Notes: generated by a model not told the origin, from the letters alone. A DNA stretch of 64,000 nucleotides from Lutibacter sp. (GCF_013139515.1 NZ_WTAR01000030.1:1-64000); one strand, 5' to 3'. Shown: positions 20,223-29,686, counted from the first letter of the stretch. Translations and numbers: made by a program.

Positions 20223-20423
20223 ATGGAGCTAGAAAAAAGAATTAAAAGGTTTATGGAAGGGATAGAGGGAAATTACAATAAACAGCATACACTGCAGATA
20301 GAAAATTTATTTGCTGCCCATATTTTAGACCAGGACAAAGACACCAGACATGCCTGTGCTGAGTTAATGGTAGAAACTGTTGACTATAAGGAGTGTATTA
20401 ATTGTGATGGTGGGTTGAAATAA
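20223..20423 (+). CDS. Hypothetical protein
   Basis: ORF. Confidence 0.5.
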   Translation: MELEKRIKRFMEGIEGNYNKQHTLQIENLFAAHILDQDKDTRHACAELMVETVDYKECINCDGGLK

Positions 20424-20854
20424 ATTTTCTATTTAATGTTAAAGTTAACTGGCACTTGGCAGAAACAAGTATATAAAAAAAATTAAATCATGTGATAAAT
20501 GTGGCCTCTTGCTGTCAACATTGATTTCATGGTTATCGAAATTGGTAATAATTATGACATTTATTAAAAATAAAAAAGACCTTCAGCCCCCTGAGTTAAC
20601 TTACTGCACGTTTTTCAGAAACGATCTAAGAAGAATAATTATAGGAAAAGGGGATGATGGTTTCTTCTACACACAGACCACACACCTTGACAGAGAAACT
20701 TTAAAGTTTAGCAAAAGCCCTTTATCTGTATTCCATGAGGAATCACTGAAAGCGATAGTCAAAACCTATCTAGAACACTATACTGATATTGGCAAGATGA
20801 CTTTCTGAGATCCTCTTGGTTAAAATATAACGTTTGAGATAAGGAGACTGCGAA

Positions 20855-21151
20855 GTGAAACTCACAGACAAAATAGCATGTAAGGAATATAAACGATGCA
20901 GGAATGCAGGAACTAATATGGCGTGTACCATTTCTGACGGTAGCAGGTGTGTAGCCTTCTTAGAAATAACCAATGTAAAATCTGTCCGTTCTAGTGATTT
21001 ACTAGTATGCCCGTTTTGCGGAAAGTCTGCAAGTGCCACATCAGACTGGGCCACAGATGTCCAACTAAAACACTACGGAGAAAGTGTTGGTTGTAAGAGT
21101 TGTGATATATTTTTAGACAGTAAAGAAGCCTGGAATATAAGGGTAATATAA
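20855..21151 (+). CDS. Lar-like restriction alleviation / zinc ribbon protein
   Basis: LLVCPFCGKSAS...VGCKSCDIFLDSKEAWNIR pattern. Confidence 0.5.
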   Translation: MKLTDKIACKEYKRCRNAGTNMACTISDGSRCVAFLEITNVKSVRSSDLLVCPFCGKSASATSDWATDVQLKHYGESVGCKSCDIFLDSKEAWNIRVI

Positions 21152-21163
21152 CGTCTATAATCA

Positions 21164-21385
21164 ATGGACACCAACTACCAAGGAGAAATTATGAAAGAGT
21201 GTGTAAAAAGTGAACACTGTATGCACCAAACTGGGCAAATGCTGCTGAGTGACCCGCCACAAATAGAAATGATTTGTTGCCATTGTGGGTGGAAAGATAT
21301 TTTACGGATTACACAAGGCATGATTAACCCAAAACAACATGGTAAGTTTATGCCTGTAAATCCATTTGGTATGGTAGACAGCTAA
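21164..21385 (+). CDS. Hypothetical zinc-type protein
   Basis: ORF; MICCHCGWKD. Confidence 0.5.
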   Translation: MDTNYQGEIMKECVKSEHCMHQTGQMLLSDPPQIEMICCHCGWKDILRITQGMINPKQHGKFMPVNPFGMVDS

Positions 21386-21470
21386 CAGTGAGCTAGACAG
21401 AATTTGCTATATTAGTGCTAGTAAAAGAAAGAATATAACTATTGACAAAACAAAAAGGATGTGATAAAAT

Positions 21471-21638
21471 ATGCTATGTGAATCATGTGAAATAGGAGTT
21501 ATTGAAGATGGAATGGGTTGTACAGTTTGTGGTACAGGTAAACAAGAACAGGATGAACACACAGAAAAACAACATCCTAATAATTGTCAATGCCAGTTGT
21601 GTTTAATTTGGAGAGGAGATTTAAATGAAGATATTTAG
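21471..21638 (+). CDS. Small zinc ribbon protein
   Basis: MLCESCEIGVIEDGMGCTVCGTGKQEQDEHTEKQHPNNCQCQLCLIWRGDLNEDI; AAAAGGA upstream. Confidence 0.55.
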   Translation: MLCESCEIGVIEDGMGCTVCGTGKQEQDEHTEKQHPNNCQCQLCLIWRGDLNEDI

Positions 21639-21792
21639 TCATATAATTGGCACTATAGCATTTTTATTTTTTATGTATGGAATATATTGGGTTGGTAAAA
21701 CAATAAGTTATAATATATTTTACAAAGATATGGTAAGAGGAACAGTAATTGAAATGGTTAATCCAGAATATTTAAAAATAGAGGATGAATAA
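21625..21792 (+). CDS. Small single-TM protein (55 aa)
   Basis: MKIFSHIIGTIAFLFFMYGIYWVGK...; GAGAGGAG upstream. Confidence 0.5.
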   Translation: MKIFSHIIGTIAFLFFMYGIYWVGKTISYNIFYKDMVRGTVIEMVNPEYLKIEDE

Positions 21793-21793
21793 A

Positions 21794-22111
21794 ATGGGAC
21801 TTCTTGAAAAGTTAAATGAAAATAATTATAAAAATTATGGTGAACAAGTTTATAAGACAGGATCTATATTATATCAAAAGAAATTTCCAAGTGGTTGTTT
21901 TGTAAACTTTTACTATTATCCAGCAAGCGAATATTTTCTTTATCCAATGGCAGAAGTTGAAATATCTTTTGAATGTGATAAAAATGGTATGTGGTGCAAT
22001 CATAAATTATATGGATTAAATGCTGATGAAATGGGTGAAAATTTTGAAAGAATAGAATTAAAACTATTAGCAATATATGAACTTTTAGAAGGGTATAAAT
22101 ACAAAGAATAA
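21794..22111 (+). CDS. Hypothetical protein
   Basis: ORF 21785..22111, internal ATG. Confidence 0.55.
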   Translation: MGLLEKLNENNYKNYGEQVYKTGSILYQKKFPSGCFVNFYYYPASEYFLYPMAEVEISFECDKNGMWCNHKLYGLNADEMGENFERIELKLLAIYELLEGYKYKE

Positions 22112-22132
22112 TTAATTTAATGGAGAATTAAG

Positions 22133-22339
22133 ATGGATTTAAAAGAAGCGTTTGTTGAACTTGAGTATTTTGTAGTAAGTAAAGGATGGAGTAAAGAGAA
22201 AGAGGCTTTTTATCTTATTAAGTCTCAATTTGAACTTACAGAACCAAAACTTGCAGAACCAATTCATCCTGATGTTTTAAAAAATCATGGAGATCCTTCT
22301 GAAGAATCTCCACCATCTCCAACTAAAAGAAATAAATAA
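22133..22339 (+). CDS. Hypothetical protein
   Basis: ORF with RBS. Confidence 0.5.
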   Translation: MDLKEAFVELEYFVVSKGWSKEKEAFYLIKSQFELTEPKLAEPIHPDVLKNHGDPSEESPPSPTKRNK

Positions 22340-22359
22340 TGATCTTGATAAAGAGATAA

Positions 22360-22692
22360 ATGATGTTAACAAGAAAAGTAAAAAAGAAACCAAGTCTAGT
22401 TCCAAAACTAAGTCAAGTTCTAAAAAATCCAAAGCTAGCGTTTAGTTGGTATTTATTATCTTGTTTTTTATACTATAAACAATCTATATGTATATTAACA
22501 GATGATGAATTCGATCATTTATCTAAATACATATTAAGTGAATGGAATAATTTTGATCATATGCACAAACACTTAATATGTATTGATGATCTACAAGCTG
22601 GAACTGGTTATGCTATTAAATACCCATTAATAGTTGAACATTCAGCTATGAAATGGTATTTTGCAATGAGTGGGAATAGTACAACAAAATGA
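22360..22692 (+). CDS. Hypothetical protein
   Basis: ORF. Confidence 0.5.
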   Translation: MMLTRKVKKKPSLVPKLSQVLKNPKLAFSWYLLSCFLYYKQSICILTDDEFDHLSKYILSEWNNFDHMHKHLICIDDLQAGTGYAIKYPLIVEHSAMKWYFAMSGNSTTK

Positions 22693-23355
22693 AAACTTCT
22701 TATAAAAACTTATATTTATTTTCTATAGTAATTTCATTTGTTTTTTGGAGTCTTGCTTTTTACAATTTTAATTTTGCATATATTGCCATTATATTTAATT
22801 GGTATCAATGGTATTTATTGAGGAAAATATGAAAAAACCAGATGTTTATAATATAAAAAACAACTACTTGAGAAGGGGATTATTGATACTTTTATTTATA
22901 CCGATAACTATATTTATATTATTCTTCTTTTCATTAGAATTATTAATTGATCTTTTTAAAGATTTTTGGGGCAATGTTAAATATATTTATATTTATGAAT
23001 TCAAAGGTAATTATATTTATAATATAGAGGAGTGTTGGAAATGGAGAAAATAACAATATATGAATGGAGTTGGCAAAATAAAGATAATACACTTCAAGAT
23101 AAAACTTTTAAAATAATAAAAGATGCAAACAAAAAAGGAACAAAAACCGTATGATTCCTATTTCTTATATCCCTCTTGCAATAATAGGGGCAATAGTTGG
23201 TGTTTTGATCATTGCTGGATTCCTCTCAAGAAAACCCATTTCCAAATTAAATCTTTTTGAAAAAATGATCACTGATTATGCAAGTTGTGGCATAGATAAA
23301 GATGGGAACCCTACCTTCAAGTAAAAATTGAAAAAACAATAAATAGGATATTATC

Positions 23356-23871
23356 ATGATACAAAAAGCAATTAGATTAGCTAAAGATGCCCATAGTGGA
23401 CAAGTAAGGAAATATACAAATGAACCATACATTATACATCCGTTTTCAGTTGCTGGCTTAGTTGCTTCTGTTAGTTCAGATGAAGAAATGTATTCTGCTG
23501 CAATCCTTCACGACACAGTAGAAGATACAGATGTTGATATTAAAACCATTGAAAATCTATTCGGTATTAGAGTTTCAGGAATGGTTGATGATTTAACAGA
23601 TGTCTCAGTTAAATCAGATGGTTGTCGAAAAGTAAGAAAAAAACTTGATCGGGATCATACAGAACAATCAAGCAATGAATCAAAGACTATTAAACTTGCA
23701 GACTTGATTGATAACACTAGAATGATTAGTTTGTGCGATCCAGGTTTTGCAAAGGTGTATATGGCAGAGAAAATATTAATGCTAGATATTTTAAAGGGTG
23801 GTAATGTTTATTTATATAATTTAGCTAGCAACATAGTAAGGGGATATTATGAAAATGAAACAATTGTATAG
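23356..23871 (+). CDS. HD-domain phosphohydrolase of RelA/SpoT (MESH1-like) type
   Basis: AKDAHSGQVRKYTNEPYIIHPFSVAGLVASV..AAILHDTVEDTDV..IKLADLIDNTRM. Confidence 0.75.
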   Translation: MIQKAIRLAKDAHSGQVRKYTNEPYIIHPFSVAGLVASVSSDEEMYSAAILHDTVEDTDVDIKTIENLFGIRVSGMVDDLTDVSVKSDGCRKVRKKLDRDHTEQSSNESKTIKLADLIDNTRMISLCDPGFAKVYMAEKILMLDILKGGNVYLYNLASNIVRGYYENETIV

Positions 23872-24027
23872 AATATTAAAACTGTCTGAAGCAGTAGAAA
23901 TACTTGCTAGCTATACAGATAATACAATTCCAGAAGTAATTAAATCATTAAAAAGTGTTATATCAAATGAAGAATCTAAACAAATATTAAAATACCATAG
24001 AGATGATTTGGATTTATAGGAAATAAC

Positions 24028-24234
24028 ATGAATAAAGAAGAAACTAGAAAAAATAATATCAACTTTATATTAGATCGCTTCCAAGATCTTTATGATGATA
24101 AGGAAGAACGTGCTAAAAAAATCATGAATTATTTCAGTATAAATAAATTTTACTTGATTGCTATTAATTTTTACGTTGAAGCTGGAATGAGAAAAAGATT
24201 AGTTGAAACAATAAGAGATAGTGAGAGGTGTTAA
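24028..24234 (+). CDS. Hypothetical protein
   Basis: ORF. Confidence 0.5.
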   Translation: MNKEETRKNNINFILDRFQDLYDDKEERAKKIMNYFSINKFYLIAINFYVEAGMRKRLVETIRDSERC

Positions 24235-24260
24235 ATTTAACAAATATTAGGAGATTTGAT

Positions 24261-24503
24261 ATGGAATTGTTTATTTTTTGGATTATTTTTGGATGCATGA
24301 CAGGTTTTTTCGCAAGTATGAGGGGTAGAAATTGGTTTGGTTGGGGAATATTTGGGTTTTGTTTGCCAATTGTTGCTATCCCAATGGTATTTATTCTTAG
24401 TAAAAAGTATGAAAATTTGGATGATATGATTAAATGTAAATCATGTGCTGAATGGATTAAGGCTGAAGCTAATAAATGCAAGTTTTGTCGTAGTGATGTG
24501 TAA
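24261..24503 (+). CDS. Membrane protein with C-terminal zinc ribbon
   Basis: TM segments then CKSCAEWIKAEANKCKFC. Confidence 0.6.
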   Translation: MELFIFWIIFGCMTGFFASMRGRNWFGWGIFGFCLPIVAIPMVFILSKKYENLDDMIKCKSCAEWIKAEANKCKFCRSDV

Positions 24504-24514
24504 TTGTTTAATAT

Positions 24515-24541
24515 TAAAGTATTTTAAATATCTACCGATAA
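24515..24541 (+). promoter_or_regulatory. sigma28 (FliA)-type promoter
   Basis: TAAAGTAT-N11-ACCGATAA; upstream of HTH gene 24560. Confidence 0.7.
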
Positions 24542-24559
24542 GATATACATGGAGGATAA

Positions 24560-24733
24560 ATGTCACCAGAAGAATTTGAAAATATTCGTAAAGATTTAGG
24601 ATGGACTAAGCGTAAATTAGCTTATAAATTAGGCATTACTGAAGGTAAAATATACAATTATTTAAATGGTACTACGAAAGCAATACCAAGACCTATACAA
24701 ATATTAATGAGAATATACCATGAAAATTTTTAA
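24560..24733 (+). CDS. Small HTH protein, paralogue of 16111..16308
   Basis: MSPEEFENIRKDLGWTKRKLAYKLGITEGKIYNYLNGTTKAIPRPIQILMRIYHENF; RBS GGAGG; below ORF-track length. Confidence 0.7.
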   Translation: MSPEEFENIRKDLGWTKRKLAYKLGITEGKIYNYLNGTTKAIPRPIQILMRIYHENF

Positions 24734-24757
24734 AAATAAATACGGAAGGGTATAAAT

Positions 24758-26110
24758 ATGGAAGAAGAAAGACAAATTGAAAGGATAACAGGGGTTTATC
24801 TACCTGGACAAGTAATATTTAATAAAAACTTAACAATAATTGATTCTATAATATTTTGGCTGATTGATTCATTAGATAGTGCAAAAACAAACTGTTATGC
24901 TTCTAATGGGTATATTGCTAAAAGATTAAATATAAGTGAATCTAAAGTTTCAAGAGGAATTTCAAGATTGGTAGAGTTAGGGTACATTGAACAAGTAAGC
25001 TTTGATGGTAGAAAGAGGGTAATAAAGGTAATTCACAGTTATATGGAAAAGTATAAAAATCTTGTCGATGAATATAACTGCCTAACACAATCGTCCTACT
25101 CTGCCTCTCACGATCAGCCCAGGCAGCCTAACACGATCAGCCCAGTAGAAGTAAATAAGATTAATGAAATAAATGATGTAAATAATTCTTCTAAAGAAGA
25201 ATATACATCTTTAGACAGCAAAGATGATAATTTAAGTTTAAATGAAAAGAAACAATATATAAAAAAACATAAAAGAAGTTTAATAAGAAATTATTCATCT
25301 GAAGATAATAAAAGATCTAAGTTTAAAGAATCTTTAAAGAGCAATACTAAAACTTTAACTAAGAAAATAAAAGTAAATTTATCTAAAGACAATACAACTA
25401 TTGTGTCTCATTGGAATAACTTAGGTTTAAGACAACATAATTTAAACAACCCTACTAAGACTTTAGATAGGATTAATAATACTTTAGATAAATTAAACAA
25501 AGGTACTATGTTTAGTGAAACAAAGATTGAAAATAATAATAAATTTACTAAGCAGGAAATAATAGAGGCTATAACAAACTTTAGTTTAATGGCATTATCA
25601 CCAGATTATCAACCAGTAAGTGGTGGTTTTAAAGATAGATTAAAAAAACTCAGCTTAGATCAATTCATTTATAATGCTTTTGGTAGTGATAATATGAAAT
25701 CCCTATTTCTTGATTGTTTGAAAACCCCACAACTTTTAAAACAGTCATCAAGAACATTTTCAGATGATAACCCTGAATTAACAAAAGCCATTAAGCATAT
25801 CTACAATGAAAAAATTCTTGGGAGTATTAAATCTATTGAGTGGGATTCTTCAGATGAAAACAAATTTATCAAGGCATCAAAAGGATTATGGCAATTCTTT
25901 GAAGATAATAAATCTAAAGTTGACCACTACATTGTTGGATCATATGGAACAAGAGAAATTGGCATGGCAACAATACTATTAGAATCTGTAATACATTCAG
26001 TTGGTGAAGATCAATTTGAAATAATAACTCCAGGTTTTTTAAGAACAAGTTTGACATTTAGCCATAGATTACCATCCTACTGTTTTAGGGAAGGGATTAT
26101 AAATGAATAA
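24758..26110 (+). CDS. Winged-helix replication initiator-like protein (DnaD/RepA-like)
   Basis: N-terminal wHTH NGYIAKRLNISESKVSRGISRLVELGYIEQVSFDGRKRVIKV; contains iteron array. Confidence 0.55.
   Translation: MEEERQIERITGVYLPGQVIFNKNLTIIDSIIFWLIDSLDSAKTNCYASNGYIAKRLNISESKVSRGISRLVELGYIEQVSFDGRKRVIKVIHSYMEKYKNLVDEYNCLTQSSYSASHDQPRQPNTISPVEVNKINEINDVNNSSKEEYTSLDSKDDNLSLNEKKQYIKKHKRSLIRNYSSEDNKRSKFKESLKSNTKTLTKKIKVNLSKDNTTIVSHWNNLGLRQHNLNNPTKTLDRINNTLDKLNKGTMFSETKIENNNKFTKQEIIEAITNFSLMALSPDYQPVSGGFKDRLKKLSLDQFIYNAFGSDNMKSLFLDCLKTPQLLKQSSRTFSDDNPELTKAIKHIYNEKILGSIKSIEWDSSDENKFIKASKGLWQFFEDNKSKVDHYIVGSYGTREIGMATILLESVIHSVGEDQFEIITPGFLRTSLTFSHRLPSYCFREGIINE
25078..25146 (+). repeat. Three tandem 23-bp iterons (candidate replication origin)
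   Basis: CTGCCTAACACAATCGTCCTACT / CTGCCTCTCACGATCAGCCCAGG / CAGCCTAACACGATCAGCCCAGT. Confidence 0.75.
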
Positions 26111-26276
26111 AGACAAGGTAATAAATGAATATCAAAAAATCATAAATGAAATAGATGATTTGTTTGAATATAGGTATAATCATTATGATAAAAAAGAATT
26201 ACAAACAATAATCCATTTTAAATTAGATAAATTAACTAAACAATTGGGGAAAATCAATGAAGAAAGCAAAATGTAA
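26103..26276 (+). CDS. Small hypothetical protein (57 aa)
   Basis: ATG overlapping end of upstream gene. Confidence 0.45.
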   Translation: MNKDKVINEYQKIINEIDDLFEYRYNHYDKKELQTIIHFKLDKLTKQLGKINEESKM

Positions 26277-26682
26277 AGTTAATACTGTTAAAACACTAAC
26301 TATGAATAAGTATTATACAATAATTAAAACAGACAATTTTGATATTGGCGGGTGGGGAGTTAAAAACTGTTTTTTTATTAAAAATGATAATTACAATACT
26401 ATTTGGGTGCCAGCATCTAATTTTAAAAAACCAGCAAAAAAACAAATAGAGATAACAAAGGATATAAAAGAATCAGATTGTACAGGTTTTTCAACCAATA
26501 AAGAAAGTGTAGTTTGCAGTATAGATAAAAAAGATATTAAAAATCTAATTAAATTTACTCACATGGCTCTTGCTCCATATATTGCTTTTGATAAAGATCA
26601 TAAAATCATGAAAATTCAAGCAGATGAAAAAAGAGAGTTATATTTAAATAATATAAAAGATATTTTAAGCAAATACAAATGA
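26257..26682 (+). CDS. Hypothetical protein
   Basis: ORF. Confidence 0.55.
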   Translation: MKKAKCKVNTVKTLTMNKYYTIIKTDNFDIGGWGVKNCFFIKNDNYNTIWVPASNFKKPAKKQIEITKDIKESDCTGFSTNKESVVCSIDKKDIKNLIKFTHMALAPYIAFDKDHKIMKIQADEKRELYLNNIKDILSKYK

Positions 26683-27067
26683 AAAAACCAAAGATAAGAC
26701 TTCCAATTGCTCCACCAACTAAAGTCATAAAAGACAAAAAGAAGTATAATAGAAAAAAGAAGCATATAGAGAGTGTTTTAGAAGATTAAAAATCTTAACA
26801 TACTTGGGCATGGAAAATATATAATCGTTGCAATTAGATGTTTGTTAGCGTTAAAATTACACTACACAGAAAGGAAAAATCACAATGGGTAGCTTAACTT
26901 ATTTTCAGAGAGTAAAAGAATTAATTAGAAGTATATTATGGAGATTGTTTTTATGGTATAATGACTTATCAGAAGATAAATATTGGGAATAGATTTATTT
27001 AATGGAAAATGCTCGTAGAAAGGAAAATAAAAATAATTTTAATTCTGCAAATTGGAGTGATTAAATC

Positions 27068-27220
27068 ATGAAATTTCTATGTTATTTTAAACAGTGTAAT
27101 TGGATTCATATTATAAATGTGAGAAAGCCAGATATTTATAGCGAACTTGTTAGAGATACTGGTTTATATCAATGTTCTAGATGTAAAACTATTAGTGTTG
27201 GTGCTTATCAAAAAAAATAA
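27068..27220 (+). CDS. Small zinc-type protein (50 aa)
   Basis: MKFLCYFKQCNWIHIINVRKPDIYSELVRDTGLYQCSRCKTISVGAYQKK. Confidence 0.5.
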   Translation: MKFLCYFKQCNWIHIINVRKPDIYSELVRDTGLYQCSRCKTISVGAYQKK

Positions 27221-27230
27221 GGGGTATTAC

Positions 27231-27521
27231 ATGATAAAATTATTATATAATAAATATCAAAATTTAATGAAAAACAAAAAAGTAAGTAAATCTGAAGAAG
27301 TAAGAAATAATTTGGAAAGATTAGATAAACAAGAAAAAAGATGTGATGAAGTATTAATTCATCGTAGAGAAAATATGACTAGTAAATTGTGTCCTTTGAA
27401 TCAAAAACATATTCCAATTGGTAAATGTTTTGAAGATTGCATACATTTTAGCAAAGGTCATGTATTTGAATTTGATAATAATTATTATATAAGAAATCCA
27501 GCGTGTAAATTATGGAGATAA
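27231..27521 (+). CDS. Hypothetical protein
   Basis: Internal ATG of ORF 27147..27521. Confidence 0.55.
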   Translation: MIKLLYNKYQNLMKNKKVSKSEEVRNNLERLDKQEKRCDEVLIHRRENMTSKLCPLNQKHIPIGKCFEDCIHFSKGHVFEFDNNYYIRNPACKLWR

Positions 27522-27668
27522 ATGAAGTAGATATAATTTGTAATAGAATTGAATTAGGTATAGATACAAGTATTGATCGTTTAAAATTAATTAATTTAAT
27601 TAAGGTACTAGAAATTAAACCTTTCATGTATAATGTCGATAATGATTTTAATATTAAAAGGAAATTAA

Positions 27669-27881
27669 TTGAATACAAAGAAGAAAATAAAAATTGAATG
27701 TCCATTTTGTCACTTATCATTTAATTCATACAAATCTAGTTATTACACTTGCAGCAATTGTTTAGTAACTTATAAAAATGATGATTCTAAGAAAATTACT
27801 GTAAAACAAATTAAACTGCCTAGAATGTATAATACTCCAATTATTTGTGATTTAGAATATGAGGGTAAGATGGAATGGTAA
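27669..27881 (+). CDS. Zinc ribbon protein
   Basis: CPFCHLSFNSYKSSYYTCSNC. Confidence 0.6.
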   Translation: MNTKKKIKIECPFCHLSFNSYKSSYYTCSNCLVTYKNDDSKKITVKQIKLPRMYNTPIICDLEYEGKMEW

Positions 27882-27922
27882 AAAAAAGCCACACACTTTC
27901 AGTTATTAGAAAAAAGCCACAC
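27879..27922 (+). repeat. 30-bp repeat family, about 1.5 copies
   Basis: TAAAAAAAAGCCACACACTTTCAGTTATTA GAAAAAAGCCACACTG. Confidence 0.65.
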
Positions 27923-27945
27923 TGATTTTATTATAAAGGATGATA

Positions 27946-28152
27946 ATGAATAAACTTGAGAAGAACTACAAAGAACTTGTTCGTGATATGAAAAAAATAT
28001 ATTCTGAAATTAATTATTTAGATAGTAATAATATAGAAATACGATATAATGATGATGATATGGTTTTAATTAGTGGTAGGCGATTGAATGAATTATATCA
28101 ACTTGTATTTAATTCATTAGAAAGTAAAGGGTTATCTTTTCCAAGTGATTGA
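27946..28152 (+). CDS. Hypothetical protein
   Basis: ORF. Confidence 0.5.
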   Translation: MNKLEKNYKELVRDMKKIYSEINYLDSNNIEIRYNDDDMVLISGRRLNELYQLVFNSLESKGLSFPSD

Positions 28153-28332
28153 AAAGCTTTTAAACTTGTTTTGTAATACTTTCCTAATTCGTTGTTCTTC
28201 ATTACTGCAAGAAGATATTCCATAATCATTGACAAGCCAAACAGTTAATTTCATGTTTGGCTTGTCAATATCAATCTTTGCTCTAGGTATTTTACAACCT
28301 TTATAATAAATACATTCGTTTTTATATTCCAT
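28132..28332 (-). CDS. Hypothetical protein
   Basis: ORF immediately downstream of a sigma28-type promoter. Confidence 0.55.
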   Translation of the reverse strand: MEYKNECIYYKGCKIPRAKIDIDKPNMKLTVWLVNDYGISSCSNEEQRIRKVLQNKFKSFSITWKR

Positions 28333-28340
28333 GTATTTAC

Positions 28341-28367
28341 TTATCGGTTTTTTATAGTGAAGGTTTA
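28341..28367 (-). promoter_or_regulatory. sigma28 (FliA)-type promoter, leftward
   Basis: Minus strand TAAACCTT-N11-ACCGATAA followed by G. Confidence 0.6.
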
Positions 28368-28368
28368 A

Positions 28369-28542
28369 TTATTCCTTTTGTTGTTGTTCAAATTCAATAA
28401 ATTCAAATAGTAAAGTATAACACTTAGGACATTTCCCACTATAACCTTTTTCTTTCCTTGTAAAGTCAATTGTTAGTTCTGGATTGATAATAAAAACATC
28501 CTCTTGGCATTCCCAACACCATATTACAACATTTGTTTTCAT
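28369..28542 (-). CDS. Small zinc-type protein (57 aa)
   Basis: MKTNVVIWCWECQEDVFIINPELTIDFTRKEKGYSGKCPKCYTLLFEFIEFEQQQKE. Confidence 0.55.
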   Translation of the reverse strand: MKTNVVIWCWECQEDVFIINPELTIDFTRKEKGYSGKCPKCYTLLFEFIEFEQQQKE

Positions 28543-28710
28543 AATTCCCCTTATGTTAGTTTGCTTAATATTTCAAGAACAAGAATTTGTTTTTCAATAA
28601 TTAAATCTCTTATATTGAGAGTGTCATCACTTTTTTGTTTAAAAATATCAATTTGTTTTTCTAAATCTTGAATTATGTTTTCCTGAATGACTAATTTAAA
28701 TTTAGAACAG

Positions 28711-28800
28711 TTTAAAAAATCCTTACAGTTGCCGTTATTAGAAAAAAAATCCTTACACTTTCAGTTATTAGAAAAAAAATCCGTACAGTTGCCGTTATTA
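28711..28800 (+). repeat. 30-bp tandem repeat, 3 copies
   Basis: TTTAAAAAATCCTTACAGTTGCCGTTATTA / GAAAAAAAATCCTTACACTTTCAGTTATTA / GAAAAAAAATCCGTACAGTTGCCGTTATTA. Confidence 0.9.
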
Positions 28801-29328
28801 GGGAGATAAGATTTAGTTCTTGTTTTCCTTTTTTTACGTTTTACGGATGTATAGTAAATTAAAAAATTTCCAGGCCGTATAGGTAGTTCTACCTACAAAA
28901 AGCACTTTTTCTGTAATATCAATGGTTTATGTCTTATCATCTTTTAACCCTTGAAAATGCCATTAAATCCCCTTGTAACGTTCTGTTAAATAATTTCTAT
29001 TGCCTAGTATTTAAAAAAGTTAAAGGCTGTTAGTGGAAAAATTAAACAGTGAAAAACACTATACAAAATCATAGTTCTACCTATTGTATCGGACAAAAAA
29101 AACACCATGCAAAATCAACCCTTGTTAAATAGCCTTAATTTCACTTGTAAAGCCTTTTTAAAAGATCAGCTTGTTTTAGTATACTATGAACTAATTGAGC
29201 TTATAACGGTTAAAATCTAACCCTTTAAACTATGTATATTATGCTGAGTAGATTAAAATTAACATTTTATAAGCTTTTTTAAAAATTCAATTACTAATTA
29301 ATTAAACCATCAAAAATGCCTATAACGC

Positions 29329-29365
29329 AAAAAAAGGCTATTAACTCAATTAAGAGTTAATAGCC
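29329..29365 (-). terminator. Rho-independent terminator of the leftward AAA+/DUF932 unit
   Basis: 12-bp perfect stem GGCTATTAACTC/GAGTTAATAGCC, loop 6 nt, followed on minus strand by T7. Confidence 0.9.
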
Positions 29366-29386
29366 TGTGAGTGCATGTTTTATAAA

Positions 29387-29659
29387 TTAAATAAATGTCA
29401 TCTTGCACATAGTGCCGCAATCACTAATATTAATGCCGATAGCAGAATTATTAGACACACCTATAATTCCATCAAATATACTATTTCCATCAGTTCTCAT
29501 ACATTCGGACAAATCCCATAAGATATGTTTTTCTGGCGTTTTATCTTCATCAGGCATTATATAAGTTATTTCTTCATAATTATCAGCGTTTGACATCGCT
29601 TCTTTTCGCCAGTCTTCAGGCAACTCATAAAAATTTACAAGCTCTTTATCATAGTTCAT
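29387..29659 (-). CDS. Hypothetical protein
   Basis: ORF. Confidence 0.55.
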   Translation of the reverse strand: MNYDKELVNFYELPEDWRKEAMSNADNYEEITYIMPDEDKTPEKHILWDLSECMRTDGNSIFDGIIGVSNNSAIGINISDCGTMCKMTFI

Positions 29660-29686
29660 GATTACACCTTTTTAAGTTAAATTTTA

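Noticed and set aside
21442-21470. TTGACA-N17-TAAAAT as a sigma70 promoter
   Set aside because: Perfect spacing, but it overlaps the RBS and abuts the ATG of the 21471 ORF, so the start site would be inside the gene; could serve downstream genes but not confident
22903-22911. ACCGATAA at 22.9 kb as sigma28 promoter
   Set aside because: Inside a predicted coding region and no TAAAGT-like block 11 nt upstream
28711-28800. Possible CRISPR array
   Set aside because: Copies are directly tandem with no spacers; variable blocks lie inside the 30-bp unit
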